A stretch of 64,000 nucleotides of DNA, from positions 62,001 to 126,000 of the forward strand of contig NZ_JACHNV010000003.1 of the NCBI RefSeq assembly GCF_014199535.1, in the 5' to 3' direction. Shown one piece after another: positions 35,884 through 44,197 of the stretch (position 1 is the stretch's first letter; the number at the start of each line of letters is the position of its first letter). This DNA comes from Hymenobacter latericoloratus. GTDB lineage: Bacteria > Bacteroidota > Bacteroidia > Cytophagales > Hymenobacteraceae. The translations under genes and the position numbers were made by a program. The notes beneath the pieces are model-generated. The model did not search any database. It saw nothing but the letters and a program-made list of their open reading frames with translations, and was not told the DNA's origin.

Positions 35884-35891
35884 TACCTTCG
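35884..35891 (+). promoter_or_regulatory. Weak -7-like element before the TSUP gene
   Basis: TACCTTCG is one base from the TAnnTTTG consensus and ends only seven bases before the ATG at 35899, so the transcript would be almost leaderless. Low confidence. Confidence 0.3.
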
Positions 35892-35898
35892 CGCCCGC

Positions 35899-36681
35899 AT
35901 GATTTCTACCCTTACCCTCGCCCTGCTCTGTGTATTTGCCTTTCTGGCTGGTTTGATTGACGCCATTGTGGGCGGGGGCGGCCTGATTCAGCTGCCGGCC
36001 ATGCTGGTGCTGCTCAAAGATGTGGGTACGCCGGTGCCTACCATTCTGGGCACGGGCAAGGTGTCTTCCCTCATGGGCACGGCCGCCGCCCTGCGGCGCT
36101 ACGCGGGCCAAGTGCCCATTCAGTGGCGGGCCGTGGGTACGGCGGCGGCCGTGGCAGGCATATTTTCGTTTCTGGGGGCGCGGGTGGTGAGCCGGCTGCC
36201 CCAGGAGCTGCTGCCGCCCCTGGTGCTGGGGCTGCTGGTGGTTATTGCCATCTATACCTTCTGGCGCAAGGATTTCGGCTCCATTCACGCCCCGCGCCTG
36301 CCCAAAAGCCGGGAGGCACTGTATGGTGGACTGGTTGGGCTGATTATCGGATTTTACGACGGATTTTTCGGGCCGGGCACGGGGTCTTTCCTGCTGTTTG
36401 CCTTCGTGGGGCTGTTCGGCTACGACTTCATTACGGCATCGGCTTCGGCTAAGCTGGTGAATGTGGCCACCAACCTGGCGGCCCTGGCCTACTTCGCTTA
36501 TACCGGCCAAATTCTGTGGGGCGTTGCGCTGCCCATGGCCGTGAGCAATATCCTGGGCTCCACGCTGGGCGCCCACCTGGCTTTGCGCCACGGCACGGGT
36601 TTCGTGCGTATCCTGTTTCTGGTTGTCGTTGGCGCCTTTATTATTAAGCTCAGTCTGCAAGTCTTCGAGGTGAAGTTTTAA
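35899..36681 (+). CDS. TSUP family permease (TauE/SafE)
   Basis: The 260-residue protein has about eight transmembrane helices with the family duplications LIDAIVGGGGLIQLPAMLVL and PTILGTGKVSSLMGTA in the first half and GFYDGFFGPGTGSFLLFA in the second, matching the two-fold 'GGGG' loops of TauE/SafE/YtfN-type sulfite or sulfonate exporters. An upstream in-frame extension (35716) is not hydrophobic and overlaps the divergent Vat gene start, so I use ATG 35899. Divergently transcribed from the Vat-type gene. Confidence 0.85.
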   Translation: MISTLTLALLCVFAFLAGLIDAIVGGGGLIQLPAMLVLLKDVGTPVPTILGTGKVSSLMGTAAALRRYAGQVPIQWRAVGTAAAVAGIFSFLGARVVSRLPQELLPPLVLGLLVVIAIYTFWRKDFGSIHAPRLPKSREALYGGLVGLIIGFYDGFFGPGTGSFLLFAFVGLFGYDFITASASAKLVNVATNLAALAYFAYTGQILWGVALPMAVSNILGSTLGAHLALRHGTGFVRILFLVVVGAFIIKLSLQVFEVKF

Positions 36682-36686
36682 AGGGG

Positions 36687-36846
36687 TGTCATGGCGAGGA
36701 GGTACGACGAAGCCATCCTTCCTCTGCGTGTGAAAATCCTGATAACGTGACAAGCCCTTACTTCCAGCACGGAGGTAAGGGCTTGTCACATTTCAGGGGG
36801 TAGTGCGCTGGTCAGGACGGATGGCGTCGCGCTGCTCGCCATGACA
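36687..36846. repeat. Nested palindromic repeat (D)
   Basis: The outer imperfect arms (36687-36718 and 36819-36846) share TGTCATGGCGAG/CTCGCCATGACA ends, and inside them lies a perfect 15-base stem GTGACAAGCCCTTAC (36747-36761 and 36775-36789). As in repeat B, one palindrome is inside another. Confidence 0.75.
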
Positions 36847-36859
36847 ATCCTTTGCCGCG

Positions 36860-37333
36860 CTACTCCTCGTAGCGGCTGGGCAGGCCGGGGGCGGCGTTGC
36901 CCTGGGCGCCCTGGCCGCTGGGCACGCCCATTTTCTCTTCGCGCTTGCGCTGATATTTATCGAACTGCTGGGGCGTGAGGGTTTCCTTGAGCATGGCCAT
37001 GCGCGACTGCCCGATGTCGTCGATGACGGCGGCCATCTTGCGCACATCCTGGCGGTAGGTCTGGCGGGCCGTTTCCACGCCGCGCACACTAATCAGGTTG
37101 ATCTGGCGCACTTTCTCTACTTGCTGCGGATTTAGCCCCAGGGCCTTCTGCATGTTATCGGTGAGGGCGTTGGCGCGGGCTTCTACCTGAGCCGGGTTGG
37201 GAGCCGCCGGACGGGTAGGAGCCGCCGTGGCCGCCGCCGCTGGCTTGGGTTTGGGCTTAGCGGCGGGGGTAGTCTGGGCCAGTAAGGCGGCGGGGGTAGC
37301 CAGCAGCAGGGCCGCGAAAAGGGTAGTCTTCAT
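36860..37333 (-). CDS. Small periplasmic protein, Spy/CpxP-like
   Basis: The 157-residue protein from ATG 37333 has a signal peptide (MKTTLFAALLLATPAALLAQ), an Ala/Pro/Lys-rich linker (about 22-46), and a helical region with NALTDNMQKALGLNPQQVEK and MLKETLTPQQFDKYQRKREEK. That pattern (helices with LTPeQ.dKy..) is seen in Spy/CpxP-like and DUF4890-type proteins. A chaperone or envelope stress role is plausible. A longer upstream start is not signal-like and is rejected. Confidence 0.75.
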   Translation of the reverse strand: MKTTLFAALLLATPAALLAQTTPAAKPKPKPAAAATAAPTRPAAPNPAQVEARANALTDNMQKALGLNPQQVEKVRQINLISVRGVETARQTYRQDVRKMAAVIDDIGQSRMAMLKETLTPQQFDKYQRKREEKMGVPSGQGAQGNAAPGLPSRYEE

Positions 37334-37558
37334 GTGGGAAAAGCAGAAAAATCGGGGCGCCGATAGCAGAGGCGCGAGGCTTTGCAACTGTAAAGATGAT
37401 GCCAGATTATGAATGTCCTGGTCCGACAACGCAGAAAAGGCCTGGTGTATTCCGTGGGGTAGCAAAAATCTGGCGTTAGCGGGGCGCAACCTTTCCGGTC
37501 GGGTTTCCATACACTCCAATGAACCGGCCGTCCGGTTCTACTTGCATCCTACCTGCCT

Positions 37559-38584
37559 ATGAAACCTGAAACCCGAAATACGCTTCTGGCCGCCGCGGCC
37601 GGCGCCGTGGGCCTGCTGGCCGCTACTCTCTACTCCAACCGTCGCGGCAATTACGACCTCTCGGGCCGCGTGGTGCTGATTACGGGTGGCTCGCGGGGGC
37701 TGGGCCTGATTCTGGCGCGGCAGGCGGTGGCGGAAGGCGCCAAAGTAGCCATTTGTGCCCGCGATGCCGACGAGCTGGAGCGGGCCCGCCAGGAGCTAAC
37801 CCAGGACGGCGCCGAAGTGCTGGCCCTGGTCCGGGACCTGACCAACGCCGAGGAAGTGCAGACCCTGGTGGCCGAGGTGGAGCGCCGGCTGGGCAGCATT
37901 GAGGTGCTGGTCAACAACGCCGGCATCATCACGGCCGGCCCCCTCGACAACATCGAGCTGCGCGACTACCAGGATTCCATGGATACTCACTTCTGGGCTC
38001 CCCTGCACGCCATGCAGGCCGTGCTGCCGGGTATGCGCCGCCGGGGCGAGGGCCGCATCGTGAACATTGCCTCCGTGGGCGGCAAAGTGCCCGTGCCCCA
38101 TCTGGCGCCCTACTGCGCCAGCAAGTTTGCGCTGGTGGGCCTCTCGGAAAGCTACCGCGCTGAGCTGCTGCAGTACGGCATTCAGGTGACTACTGTTTGC
38201 CCCGGCCTGCTGCGCACGGGTAGCGCCCGCCACGCCATTGTGAAGGGCCAGCACCAAAAGGAGTACGCCGCCTTCATCATTGCCGACTCCCTGCCCATGC
38301 TGTCCATGAATGCCGACCGGGCCGGCCGCGAAATCTGGAACGCCTGCCGCCGCGGCGAGGCCGAAGTAATTCTGAGCGTGCCCGCCAAAGTGCTTTCCAC
38401 CCTGCACGGCCTCTTCCCCGGCACTACGGCCGATGTACTGAGCTGGGTGAACCGCGCCCTGCCCGGTCCCGGCGGCCCCCTCGGCGACGAGCGGCGCCGG
38501 GGCTACGAAAGCGAATCGGAAGCCAGCCGATCTTGGTTGACGGCGCTAACCCGCAAGGCCGAAAAGCAGAACAACGAGCGGTAA
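37559..38584 (+). CDS. SDR-family oxidoreductase
   Basis: The 341-residue protein has an N-terminal hydrophobic segment (LLAAAAGAVGLLAATLY), then the Rossmann SDR core: TGGSRGLGLILA (NAD(P)-binding GxxxGxG), NNAGI, a Ser in IASVGG and YCASK (YxxxK). A C-terminal extension of about 100 residues follows. The intact catalytic Ser-Tyr-Lys supports activity; the substrate cannot be inferred. The hydrophobic N-terminus suggests membrane association. It is divergent from the Spy-like gene with 225 bases between. Confidence 0.85.
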   Translation: MKPETRNTLLAAAAGAVGLLAATLYSNRRGNYDLSGRVVLITGGSRGLGLILARQAVAEGAKVAICARDADELERARQELTQDGAEVLALVRDLTNAEEVQTLVAEVERRLGSIEVLVNNAGIITAGPLDNIELRDYQDSMDTHFWAPLHAMQAVLPGMRRRGEGRIVNIASVGGKVPVPHLAPYCASKFALVGLSESYRAELLQYGIQVTTVCPGLLRTGSARHAIVKGQHQKEYAAFIIADSLPMLSMNADRAGREIWNACRRGEAEVILSVPAKVLSTLHGLFPGTTADVLSWVNRALPGPGGPLGDERRRGYESESEASRSWLTALTRKAEKQNNER

Positions 38585-38683
38585 TTCGGTTGTCAGAGGT
38601 GAGTTGCCAGTTGCCGGTTAGCCGGGTGAACTGCTGAGCAACACGAAGGACCTTGGTGTAAAAGCCTCCTGGGGAGTGCCCCA

Positions 38684-38840
38684 GAACGTTATGCAGAGGC
38701 GCGGCCGAAGCATCTCGCGTGCTGAGTTTGCCAAAGTACCTGTCATGTCGAGCCCCGCGAGACATCTCGCGTGCTAACGTTGTAATGGTAGCTCAACATC
38801 ACCACGCGAGATGCTTCGCCTTCGGCTCTGCATGACGTTC
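38684..38840. repeat. Palindromic repeat (E), same family as A and B
   Basis: The arms at 38684-38724 (GAACGTTATGCAGAGGCG..) and 38810-38840 are imperfectly inverted and contain GCATCTCGCGTGCTGA and its counterpart. A partial copy of the unit (GAGACATCTCGCGTGCT) lies between them at 38759-38775. It fills much of a 390-base gap after the SDR gene; the rest (38585-38683 and 38841-38976) shows no gene. Confidence 0.7.
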
Positions 38841-38976
38841 AGTCGTTTTTAATACCTTCCAAACAGAGAGCCAACTATAAATACCTTTTTGAGCGCCGGC
38901 TGACAGGCCTTTTGTAGCGGTTCGTTTTGTGTATCATTGCCCCCTGACAACCGGCAACTGGTAACCCGCACCTCCT

Positions 38977-39729
38977 TTGTCCTACCCCGTTCACCTCACG
39001 TTAGGGCCCCTGCTCGTTCCGGTGCATCTGCTGCTGGAGGTGTTGGCGTATTCGGTGGGCTACCGCTTTTACCAGCACCTGCGCACCCGCACCCCGGACC
39101 CGATATCCGACGAAAACCGCCTCTGGATTTTCATCGGCTGCGCGGCCGGCGCCCTGCTCGGTTCCCGCGTACTGGGCCTGCTGGAACACCCGGAACTGCT
39201 GCTCGATCCGCCCGGCGGCTGGCTGTACTACTTCACCAACAAAACCATTGTTGGGGGCCTGCTGGGCGGCCTGGTAGGGGTAGAGCTGACCAAAAAGCGC
39301 CTCGGCGTAACAACCTCCAGCGGCGACCTGATGGTGTACCCGATTCTGCTGGCCATGTGCATCGGCCGGCTCGGCTGCCACCTCTCGGGCCTCGAAGACG
39401 GCACCTACGGCACGGCCACTACCCTGCCGTGGGGCTTCAACTTCGGCGACGGGGTAGCGCGCCACCCTACCAACCTCTACGAAATCGGGTGGCTGCTGCT
39501 CACGGCGGCCGGCTTATGGCTCTCGGAGCGCCGCGGTCCGCTCCCGAACGGCTGGCGCTTCCGGTTTTTCCTGGCCGGCTACCTGCTGTTCCGGCTGCTG
39601 GCGGAGTTTCTGAAGCCCACGCCCGCCCCGTCCGGCTGGGGCCTCACCGCCATTCAGTGGGCCTGCTTGGCGGGACTGGGGTATTACGGGTGGTTGTTTG
39701 CCGCCGACCAAAGGAAAGCTCTATCTTGA
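38977..39729 (+). CDS. Lgt-like integral membrane protein (diacylglyceryl transferase family)
   Basis: The 250-residue protein has about seven hydrophobic segments and the Lgt family core CIGRLGCHLSGLEDGTYG, GVARHPTNLYEIGW and a C-terminal LLFRLLAEFLKP. The family's GR (130-131), RHP (162-164) and YE (168-169) are present, but the classic 'NF.N.E' after GR is 'GCHLSGLEDG', so it is Lgt-like, not necessarily the prolipoprotein enzyme. The start is a TTG. The tetraether-synthase-like radical SAM gene is its likely partner, now separated by an AT-rich gene. Confidence 0.75.
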   Translation: MSYPVHLTLGPLLVPVHLLLEVLAYSVGYRFYQHLRTRTPDPISDENRLWIFIGCAAGALLGSRVLGLLEHPELLLDPPGGWLYYFTNKTIVGGLLGGLVGVELTKKRLGVTTSSGDLMVYPILLAMCIGRLGCHLSGLEDGTYGTATTLPWGFNFGDGVARHPTNLYEIGWLLLTAAGLWLSERRGPLPNGWRFRFFLAGYLLFRLLAEFLKPTPAPSGWGLTAIQWACLAGLGYYGWLFAADQRKALS

Positions 39730-39781
39730 AATAAATACACTCTATTCTAATTCTATAAAGCTTTTTGAAAACCAATATATT

Positions 39782-40567
39782 ATGAGAAAATCCATTACGA
39801 TAGGTAAAAGAAGCTTCTTGTCCAAGAAAGAAGCATTGCTTTATTACAAGAATATACTCAATAGCTACAAATTCGGCCAATCATTAAATGATAATGATTT
39901 TGATAGCCTGATAGCCTTGCTTGACTATGACTACCAGATTAATACAGAGAAATTAGATAATTCAGAAAAGATAGATAAAGCAATAAATAATAAATGTGAA
40001 GATGAGTCAGAGAAATTAGTAGTAGAAGATATAATCGTGTCTAAAGCTCAATTTAATACTAAATGCTTCGAGGTAGTATATAGTGATAATACAAGCTGTT
40101 ATATATCATATATAATGATAATCAATAGAAAGGAATACACACACGAATCATTGTTTAATATTGCCTGTAGAAACTGTATTCAAAAAGATCTACGCAAGGT
40201 AAAATTGGAATATTTTAAAAATAATTCTGTTCAAGGAAGGGTAAAGTGCCAAGAAACAAATGTCTTATCAAGATGGGAAGAATTGGTTGTGGATCATAGG
40301 CAGCCAAATACTCTTTCTATGATCATAGACAGATTTAAAGAAATTAATAATATTTTTTTAGAAAATTTGGAATATCAAACTGATAAAAATAATCTAATAA
40401 TGTTTAAAGATCAGGATTTATTACAAAAATTTTCTTTGTATCACCAGGCTAAAGCTACATTACGTGTGGTTCGTAAGGAATGTAATTCTTCTCGGTCGTC
40501 TATGGGTCGTGTAAAGAAAAATTTAAAAGACTTGACAATTGATCAGACACAGCTCCCTCTGTTCTAG
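39782..40567 (+). CDS. DUF3223-like protein with HNH-like motif, AT-rich insert
   Basis: The 261-residue protein is encoded in strongly AT-rich DNA (about 30% GC by eye). Its N-terminus, GKRSFLSKKEALLYYKNILN and then LNDNDFDSLIALLD, matches the DUF3223/DCL pattern. The middle has CRNCIQKDLRK, a KCQETN segment and VDHRQPNTLSMIIDRF, resembling the C..T and VDHxxP of an HNH-type nuclease seen in some DUF3223 proteins. It ends LDQTQLPLF-like (DQTQLPLF). It lies between the Lgt-like and radical SAM genes. I start at ATG 39782 because an earlier in-frame start overlaps the Lgt-like gene. Possible mobile nuclease or defence gene; not proven. Confidence 0.65.
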   Translation: MRKSITIGKRSFLSKKEALLYYKNILNSYKFGQSLNDNDFDSLIALLDYDYQINTEKLDNSEKIDKAINNKCEDESEKLVVEDIIVSKAQFNTKCFEVVYSDNTSCYISYIMIINRKEYTHESLFNIACRNCIQKDLRKVKLEYFKNNSVQGRVKCQETNVLSRWEELVVDHRQPNTLSMIIDRFKEINNIFLENLEYQTDKNNLIMFKDQDLLQKFSLYHQAKATLRVVRKECNSSRSSMGRVKKNLKDLTIDQTQLPLF

Positions 40568-40587
40568 GTTTTCCAATCGTCCCTACC

Positions 40588-41988
40588 ATGCCCGAACGGC
40601 CCTACACCTATTACGACTTCACGCTAAGCCTGTGCCCGCACTGCCTGCGGCGGGTGGAAGCCAAAATCGTGTTTGAAGACGGCGGCGTGTACATGCTCAA
40701 GCGCTGCCCCAGCCACGGCCGCCAAAAGGTGCTCATTGCTACCGATATTGAGTACTACAAGAGCATCCGCAACTACGTGAAGCCCAGCGAAACGCCGCGC
40801 CGCTTCAACACCGCTACCCACTACGGCTGCCCTTACGACTGCGGCTTGTGCGCCGACCACGAGCAGCACAGCTGCCTCACCGTTATCGAAATAACGGACC
40901 GCTGCAACCTCACCTGTCCTACCTGCTACGCCGAGAGCAGCCCCCTGCACGGCCGGCACCGCACCCTGGCGGAGGTAGAAGCCATGGTGGACGTGCTGGT
41001 GGAAAACGAAGGCGAGCCCGACGTGGTGCAGATATCCGGCGGGGAGCCCACCCTGCACCCGCAGTTCTGGGAGATTTTGGATATGTGCAAGCGCAAGCCC
41101 ATCAAGCACCTGATGGTGAACACCAACGGCGTGCGCCTGGCCAAAGATGAGGCCTTCGTGGCCCGGCTGGCTACCTACGAGGGCGCGTTTGAGGTGTATC
41201 TGCAGTTTGATTCCTTTAAGAAGGAAGCCCTGGAAAGTCTGCGTGGCCGCGACCTGCGCGAGGTGCGCCTGCAGGCCCTGGAACACCTCAACAAGTACAA
41301 CCTCAGCACTACCCTGGTCGTGACCCTACAGAAGGGGCTGAACGATGATGAAATGGGCCAGATCATCGACTTTGCCCTGCAGCAGCGCTGCGTGCGCGGC
41401 GTCACGTTCCAGCCCACCCAGGCCGCCGGCCGCCTCCAGAACTTCGACCCCGCCACCGACCGCCTCACCCTCACCGAAACCCGCCAGCGCATCATCGAGC
41501 AAAGCCCCGTCTTCACGGCCGAGGACCTATTGCCGGTGCCCTGCAACCCCGATGCCCTGGTGATGGGCTACGCCCTGAAGCTGGGCGGCGAGGTGTTTCC
41601 GCTGACGCGCTACGTGCAGCCCGCCGAGCTGCTCCAGAGCAGCGGCAACACCATCGTGTACGAGCACGACCCGCGCCTGCGCCAGCACCTGCTGCGCCTG
41701 TTCAGCACGGCCAACACCGTGGATACCATCACCCCCGAGCTCAACCAACTGCTCTGCTGCCTACCCTCCATTCAGGCTCCCAACCTTCGCTACGAAAACC
41801 TGTTCCGGGTAATTATTCTGCAGTTCATGGATGCCTGGAACTTTGATGTGCGCGCCATCAAAAAGTCCTGCGTGCACATCGTGAGCAAGGATTTGAAGAT
41901 TATCCCTTTTGAAACCATGAACCTGCTGTACCGCGACGAGGAAAAGCTGGCGCGCCTGCAGCAGTTGCGGGACATTCCGGTCCTCTAA
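40588..41988 (+). CDS. Radical SAM protein, tetraether-synthase (Tes)-like
   Basis: The 466-residue protein has an N-terminal zinc or rubredoxin-like set (C16, C19, C40, H43), an auxiliary-cluster group (C81, C85, C88 in HYGCPYDCGLC, plus C96) and the radical SAM CxxxCxxC (C106, C110, C113 in DRCNLTCPTCYA). GGEPTLHP is the SAM-binding GGEP motif. This architecture is that of the archaeal Tes/MJ0619-like family that joins lipid alkyl chains, found also in bacteria. Here it may act on lipid or acyl substrates. It lies near the Lgt-like membrane protein and is 12 bases upstream of a small membrane protein. Confidence 0.8.
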   Translation: MPERPYTYYDFTLSLCPHCLRRVEAKIVFEDGGVYMLKRCPSHGRQKVLIATDIEYYKSIRNYVKPSETPRRFNTATHYGCPYDCGLCADHEQHSCLTVIEITDRCNLTCPTCYAESSPLHGRHRTLAEVEAMVDVLVENEGEPDVVQISGGEPTLHPQFWEILDMCKRKPIKHLMVNTNGVRLAKDEAFVARLATYEGAFEVYLQFDSFKKEALESLRGRDLREVRLQALEHLNKYNLSTTLVVTLQKGLNDDEMGQIIDFALQQRCVRGVTFQPTQAAGRLQNFDPATDRLTLTETRQRIIEQSPVFTAEDLLPVPCNPDALVMGYALKLGGEVFPLTRYVQPAELLQSSGNTIVYEHDPRLRQHLLRLFSTANTVDTITPELNQLLCCLPSIQAPNLRYENLFRVIILQFMDAWNFDVRAIKKSCVHIVSKDLKIIPFETMNLLYRDEEKLARLQQLRDIPVL

Positions 41989-42000
41989 CTTTCCTACCCC

Positions 42001-42282
42001 ATGGAAACGCCTGAACCTTCCAAACCGCCCGAGCTGTCCACAGGGGCCCTGCTGGGCCGGGTAGTGGCAGCTAATTTCGCTGCGCTGCTGGTGCTCGGCA
42101 GCGTGGGCGGCTTCATCGGAATGCTGGCCCTGCCAGTACTGAACCTGGTAATTGGGGTGGCGCTCCTGTTTACTGCGCACCGCAAGCTGGGCAAGGTCAT
42201 GCTGGTGTCGGGGCTGGTGGTGGCGCTGCTGGGGCTGGGCACCTGCGCCCTCATCCTCAGTAACCTGCGCGTCAGCCACTGA
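42001..42282 (+). CDS. Small two/three-helix membrane protein
   Basis: The 93-residue protein has a short soluble N-terminus (METPEPSKPPELSTG) and then three hydrophobic segments: VVAANFAALLVLGSVGGFIG, LALPVLNLVIGVALLF and LVSGLVVALLGLGTCALIL. It starts 12 bases after the radical SAM stop and precedes a terminator, so it forms the last gene of that operon. It may anchor or deliver the substrate of the radical SAM enzyme, which is speculative. Confidence 0.7.
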   Translation: METPEPSKPPELSTGALLGRVVAANFAALLVLGSVGGFIGMLALPVLNLVIGVALLFTAHRKLGKVMLVSGLVVALLGLGTCALILSNLRVSH

Positions 42283-42344
42283 CGCCCCAGGTAGGGTGCG
42301 TTTGGGCCTGTGCTCAGAGTCTCGGAAACTGCTTGACGGAAAAC

Positions 42345-42375
42345 AAAAAGCCCGGCTACCACAGCCGGGCTTTTT
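42345..42375. terminator. Strong rho-independent terminator
   Basis: Perfect 13-base stem AAAAAGCCCGGCT (42345-42357) and its inverse (42363-42375), 5-base loop, T-run on both strands. It separates the radical SAM operon from the convergent lipoprotein gene. Confidence 0.9.
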
Positions 42376-42399
42376 GCACTTGAACAGGGAGAAAGGCGC

Positions 42400-42900
42400 T
42401 TAGCGCGCGAATACCGAGGTATAGGTGGTAGTGCCTTGCTCGCCGGTCTGGGTTAGCTTGAGGCGCAGGGTCGTGGGGGTCAGCTCTTCTACGGCGTAGT
42501 GGCGGGTCACGTCGGGCTGGGTAACCGTCAGGGAGTCGCCGGCCAGCGTCCAGGAGCCGGTGAGCTGCTGGGGAGCTTCGGGGTGTGCTTTAATAGCGGC
42601 CTCATCGAGGGTGTAGCTGCCGCCGGTGTTAAACAAATGCAGATTGTCGCGTTGAGCGTCCTTGATGCGCGAAAACAGGTCCACGGCGGGGGTAGCGGCG
42701 GCACCCGGGGTAGCAGTAACCAGCGTCAGGCCGGTCAGGCGCCAGGGGCCGGCAGCCAGCAGCTCCGGTTTCGATTGGACGGTTGTAGCGGCAGCTGCCA
42801 CTTCCTGGGCGGGATCTTTAATCTCCTCAATCTCTTTTTCGCAAGAGGCAAATACGAGGGTACTAGCCAGCAGGCTCAGGAATACGGGCAGTTTCTTCAT
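42400..42900 (-). CDS. Lipoprotein, lipocalin-like
   Basis: The 166-residue protein from ATG 42900 has a signal peptide with lipobox LVFASC. Residues 45-165 have the pattern LLAAGPWRLTGLTLV ... LFNTGGSYTLDEAAIK ... GSWTLAGDSLTV, typical of the lipocalin-like (DUF4923/lipocalin_5-type) domain of Bacteroidota. It would sit in the periplasm or outer membrane. Ligand unknown. An upstream ATG (42969) adds non-signal residues and is not used. Confidence 0.75.
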   Translation of the reverse strand: MKKLPVFLSLLASTLVFASCEKEIEEIKDPAQEVAAAATTVQSKPELLAAGPWRLTGLTLVTATPGAAATPAVDLFSRIKDAQRDNLHLFNTGGSYTLDEAAIKAHPEAPQQLTGSWTLAGDSLTVTQPDVTRHYAVEELTPTTLRLKLTQTGEQGTTTYTSVFAR

Positions 42901-43159
42901 GAAAACGGGTTTTGGTGATTGTACAACAACACGCTTCGAGGCGTAGTACATCTGCGGCATAAGCCTCACTTTTTACGTCCAACTTCTCTACTACCTGGTT
43001 GCCCGTGGGCTACCGATATCACAAAGGTAATGGATTGTAATTAATACTGGTTCAGGCGGTTAGAAAAATTACCTGATTCGTGCTACGCGGTACCCATGAG
43101 GTGCAATATCAAGCGTATTTTCTTGCTATATAGCCCTGTATATCCCCGAAAAATAAAAT
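42901..43159. other. Non-coding gap upstream of the lipoprotein gene
   Basis: About 260 bases with no supported gene. The segment is AT-richer than average from 43023 (around AATGGATTGTAATTAATACTG, cited only in part), and may hold the lipoprotein promoter, but no -33/-7 pair is convincing. Confidence 0.35.
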
Positions 43160-43184
43160 CAGCCGACTGTATCCCAGTCGGCTG
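43160..43184 (-). terminator. Terminator of the Fpg/Nei gene
   Basis: Stem CAGCCGACTG (43160-43169) and inverse (43175-43184), 5-base loop; on the minus strand it is followed by ATTTTATTTTT, a T-rich tract. The glycosylase stop is about 32 bases upstream on that strand. Confidence 0.75.
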
Positions 43185-43215
43185 TACCAAATAGAGAATA
43201 TGGTTTTTTAAGTAT

Positions 43216-44034
43216 TTACCCGGCGGGCTGGCAGCGGGGGCAGGTGTAGGTAGCCCGGCCCCCGACGTACGTTTTTTCAATTTTGGTAGTAGCATGCCGC
43301 GGACAGAACTGGTGCTGATCCGTGCCGGGCGTCGCGGAATCGTCCCATTCCCGAGCATGAATCAGGAAGCTGGCCGGGAAATCCCGGTAGGTGGCCTCGT
43401 GGCCGATGGCCGTGCGCAAGACCAACTGAATAGCGTCGTGCAGGTCGTTGAACTCAGCGGTAGTCAGGGTATGGGCCAGGCGCTCCGGGTGGATCCGGGC
43501 CTGGAACAGCACCTCGTCCACAATCCAATTACCGAGGCCCGCCGTGATGCTCTGGTCGAGCAGCAGCGGTTTTAGGAAAGTTTTACGTTTGGCGAGCTTG
43601 TGCTGCAGCTGTCCGGCGGTAACATCCAGCGCATCGGGGCCCAGCTTTTTCGCCTGTTGGTATTGGGCTACTCCTTCGGCCAGCCGGATGCGGCCAAACT
43701 TGCGCGGATCAACAAAGGCCACGCGCAGCCCCGACCCCAGGTGGAAAGCCACGCGGGTGAACCGAGGCGCGTCGGGCTCGTCGCGGTAGGCGCCTACGTC
43801 GCCGGTCATGCCGAAGTGCAGCACCAGCACCTGCCCGCTGCTCAGGAGCAGAAAGCAGTTTTTGCCCAGCCGGCTGGTACCGGTTACCGTGTGGCCCACC
43901 AGGGCCCGGCGCAGGGTGTCTTCGTCGGTGGCTAGTACGTGGGCGTCTTTTACTTCGAGGGCCGCAATGGATTGGTGCAGCATCACCTCCTCCAGAAAGC
44001 GGCGGTAGGTTTCAACTTCCGGTAGTTCGGGCAT
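43216..44034 (-). CDS. Fpg/Nei-family DNA glycosylase
   Basis: The 272-residue enzyme begins MPELPEVETYRRFLE; the catalytic N-terminal proline (P2 after Met removal) and E3 are present, as is the lysine in TSRLGKNCFLLL. The H2TH region includes DQSITAGLGNWIVDEVLFQARIHP (cited in part: ITAGLGNWIVDEVLF). The C-terminal zinc finger reads CPRH (C244, H247) and CPRC (C265, C268), with a histidine where most family members have a cysteine. It repairs oxidised bases. Start ATG 44034 gives the required MPELPE. Confidence 0.88.
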   Translation of the reverse strand: MPELPEVETYRRFLEEVMLHQSIAALEVKDAHVLATDEDTLRRALVGHTVTGTSRLGKNCFLLLSSGQVLVLHFGMTGDVGAYRDEPDAPRFTRVAFHLGSGLRVAFVDPRKFGRIRLAEGVAQYQQAKKLGPDALDVTAGQLQHKLAKRKTFLKPLLLDQSITAGLGNWIVDEVLFQARIHPERLAHTLTTAEFNDLHDAIQLVLRTAIGHEATYRDFPASFLIHAREWDDSATPGTDQHQFCPRHATTKIEKTYVGGRATYTCPRCQPAG

Positions 44035-44197
44035 GTAGAGAAATGGGTAGGTTAGCAGGACGCACCTGCACGGAGGGAGCAGGGCAGCCCTTAGTAACAA
44101 GCGCGGCACCAGGCTACGTTCCCGGCCCGCTCAACCTCTGTGCCCGCCCGGCCGCGTCGCCGCGAAAAAGTGCCCCGGCGGCTTGCCCGTGTGCCTG

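Noticed and set aside
35752..36789. 345-residue minus-strand frame over the TSUP gene
   Set aside because: The plus strand encodes a clear TSUP permease; the antisense frame is His/Gln/Arg-rich and has no motif.
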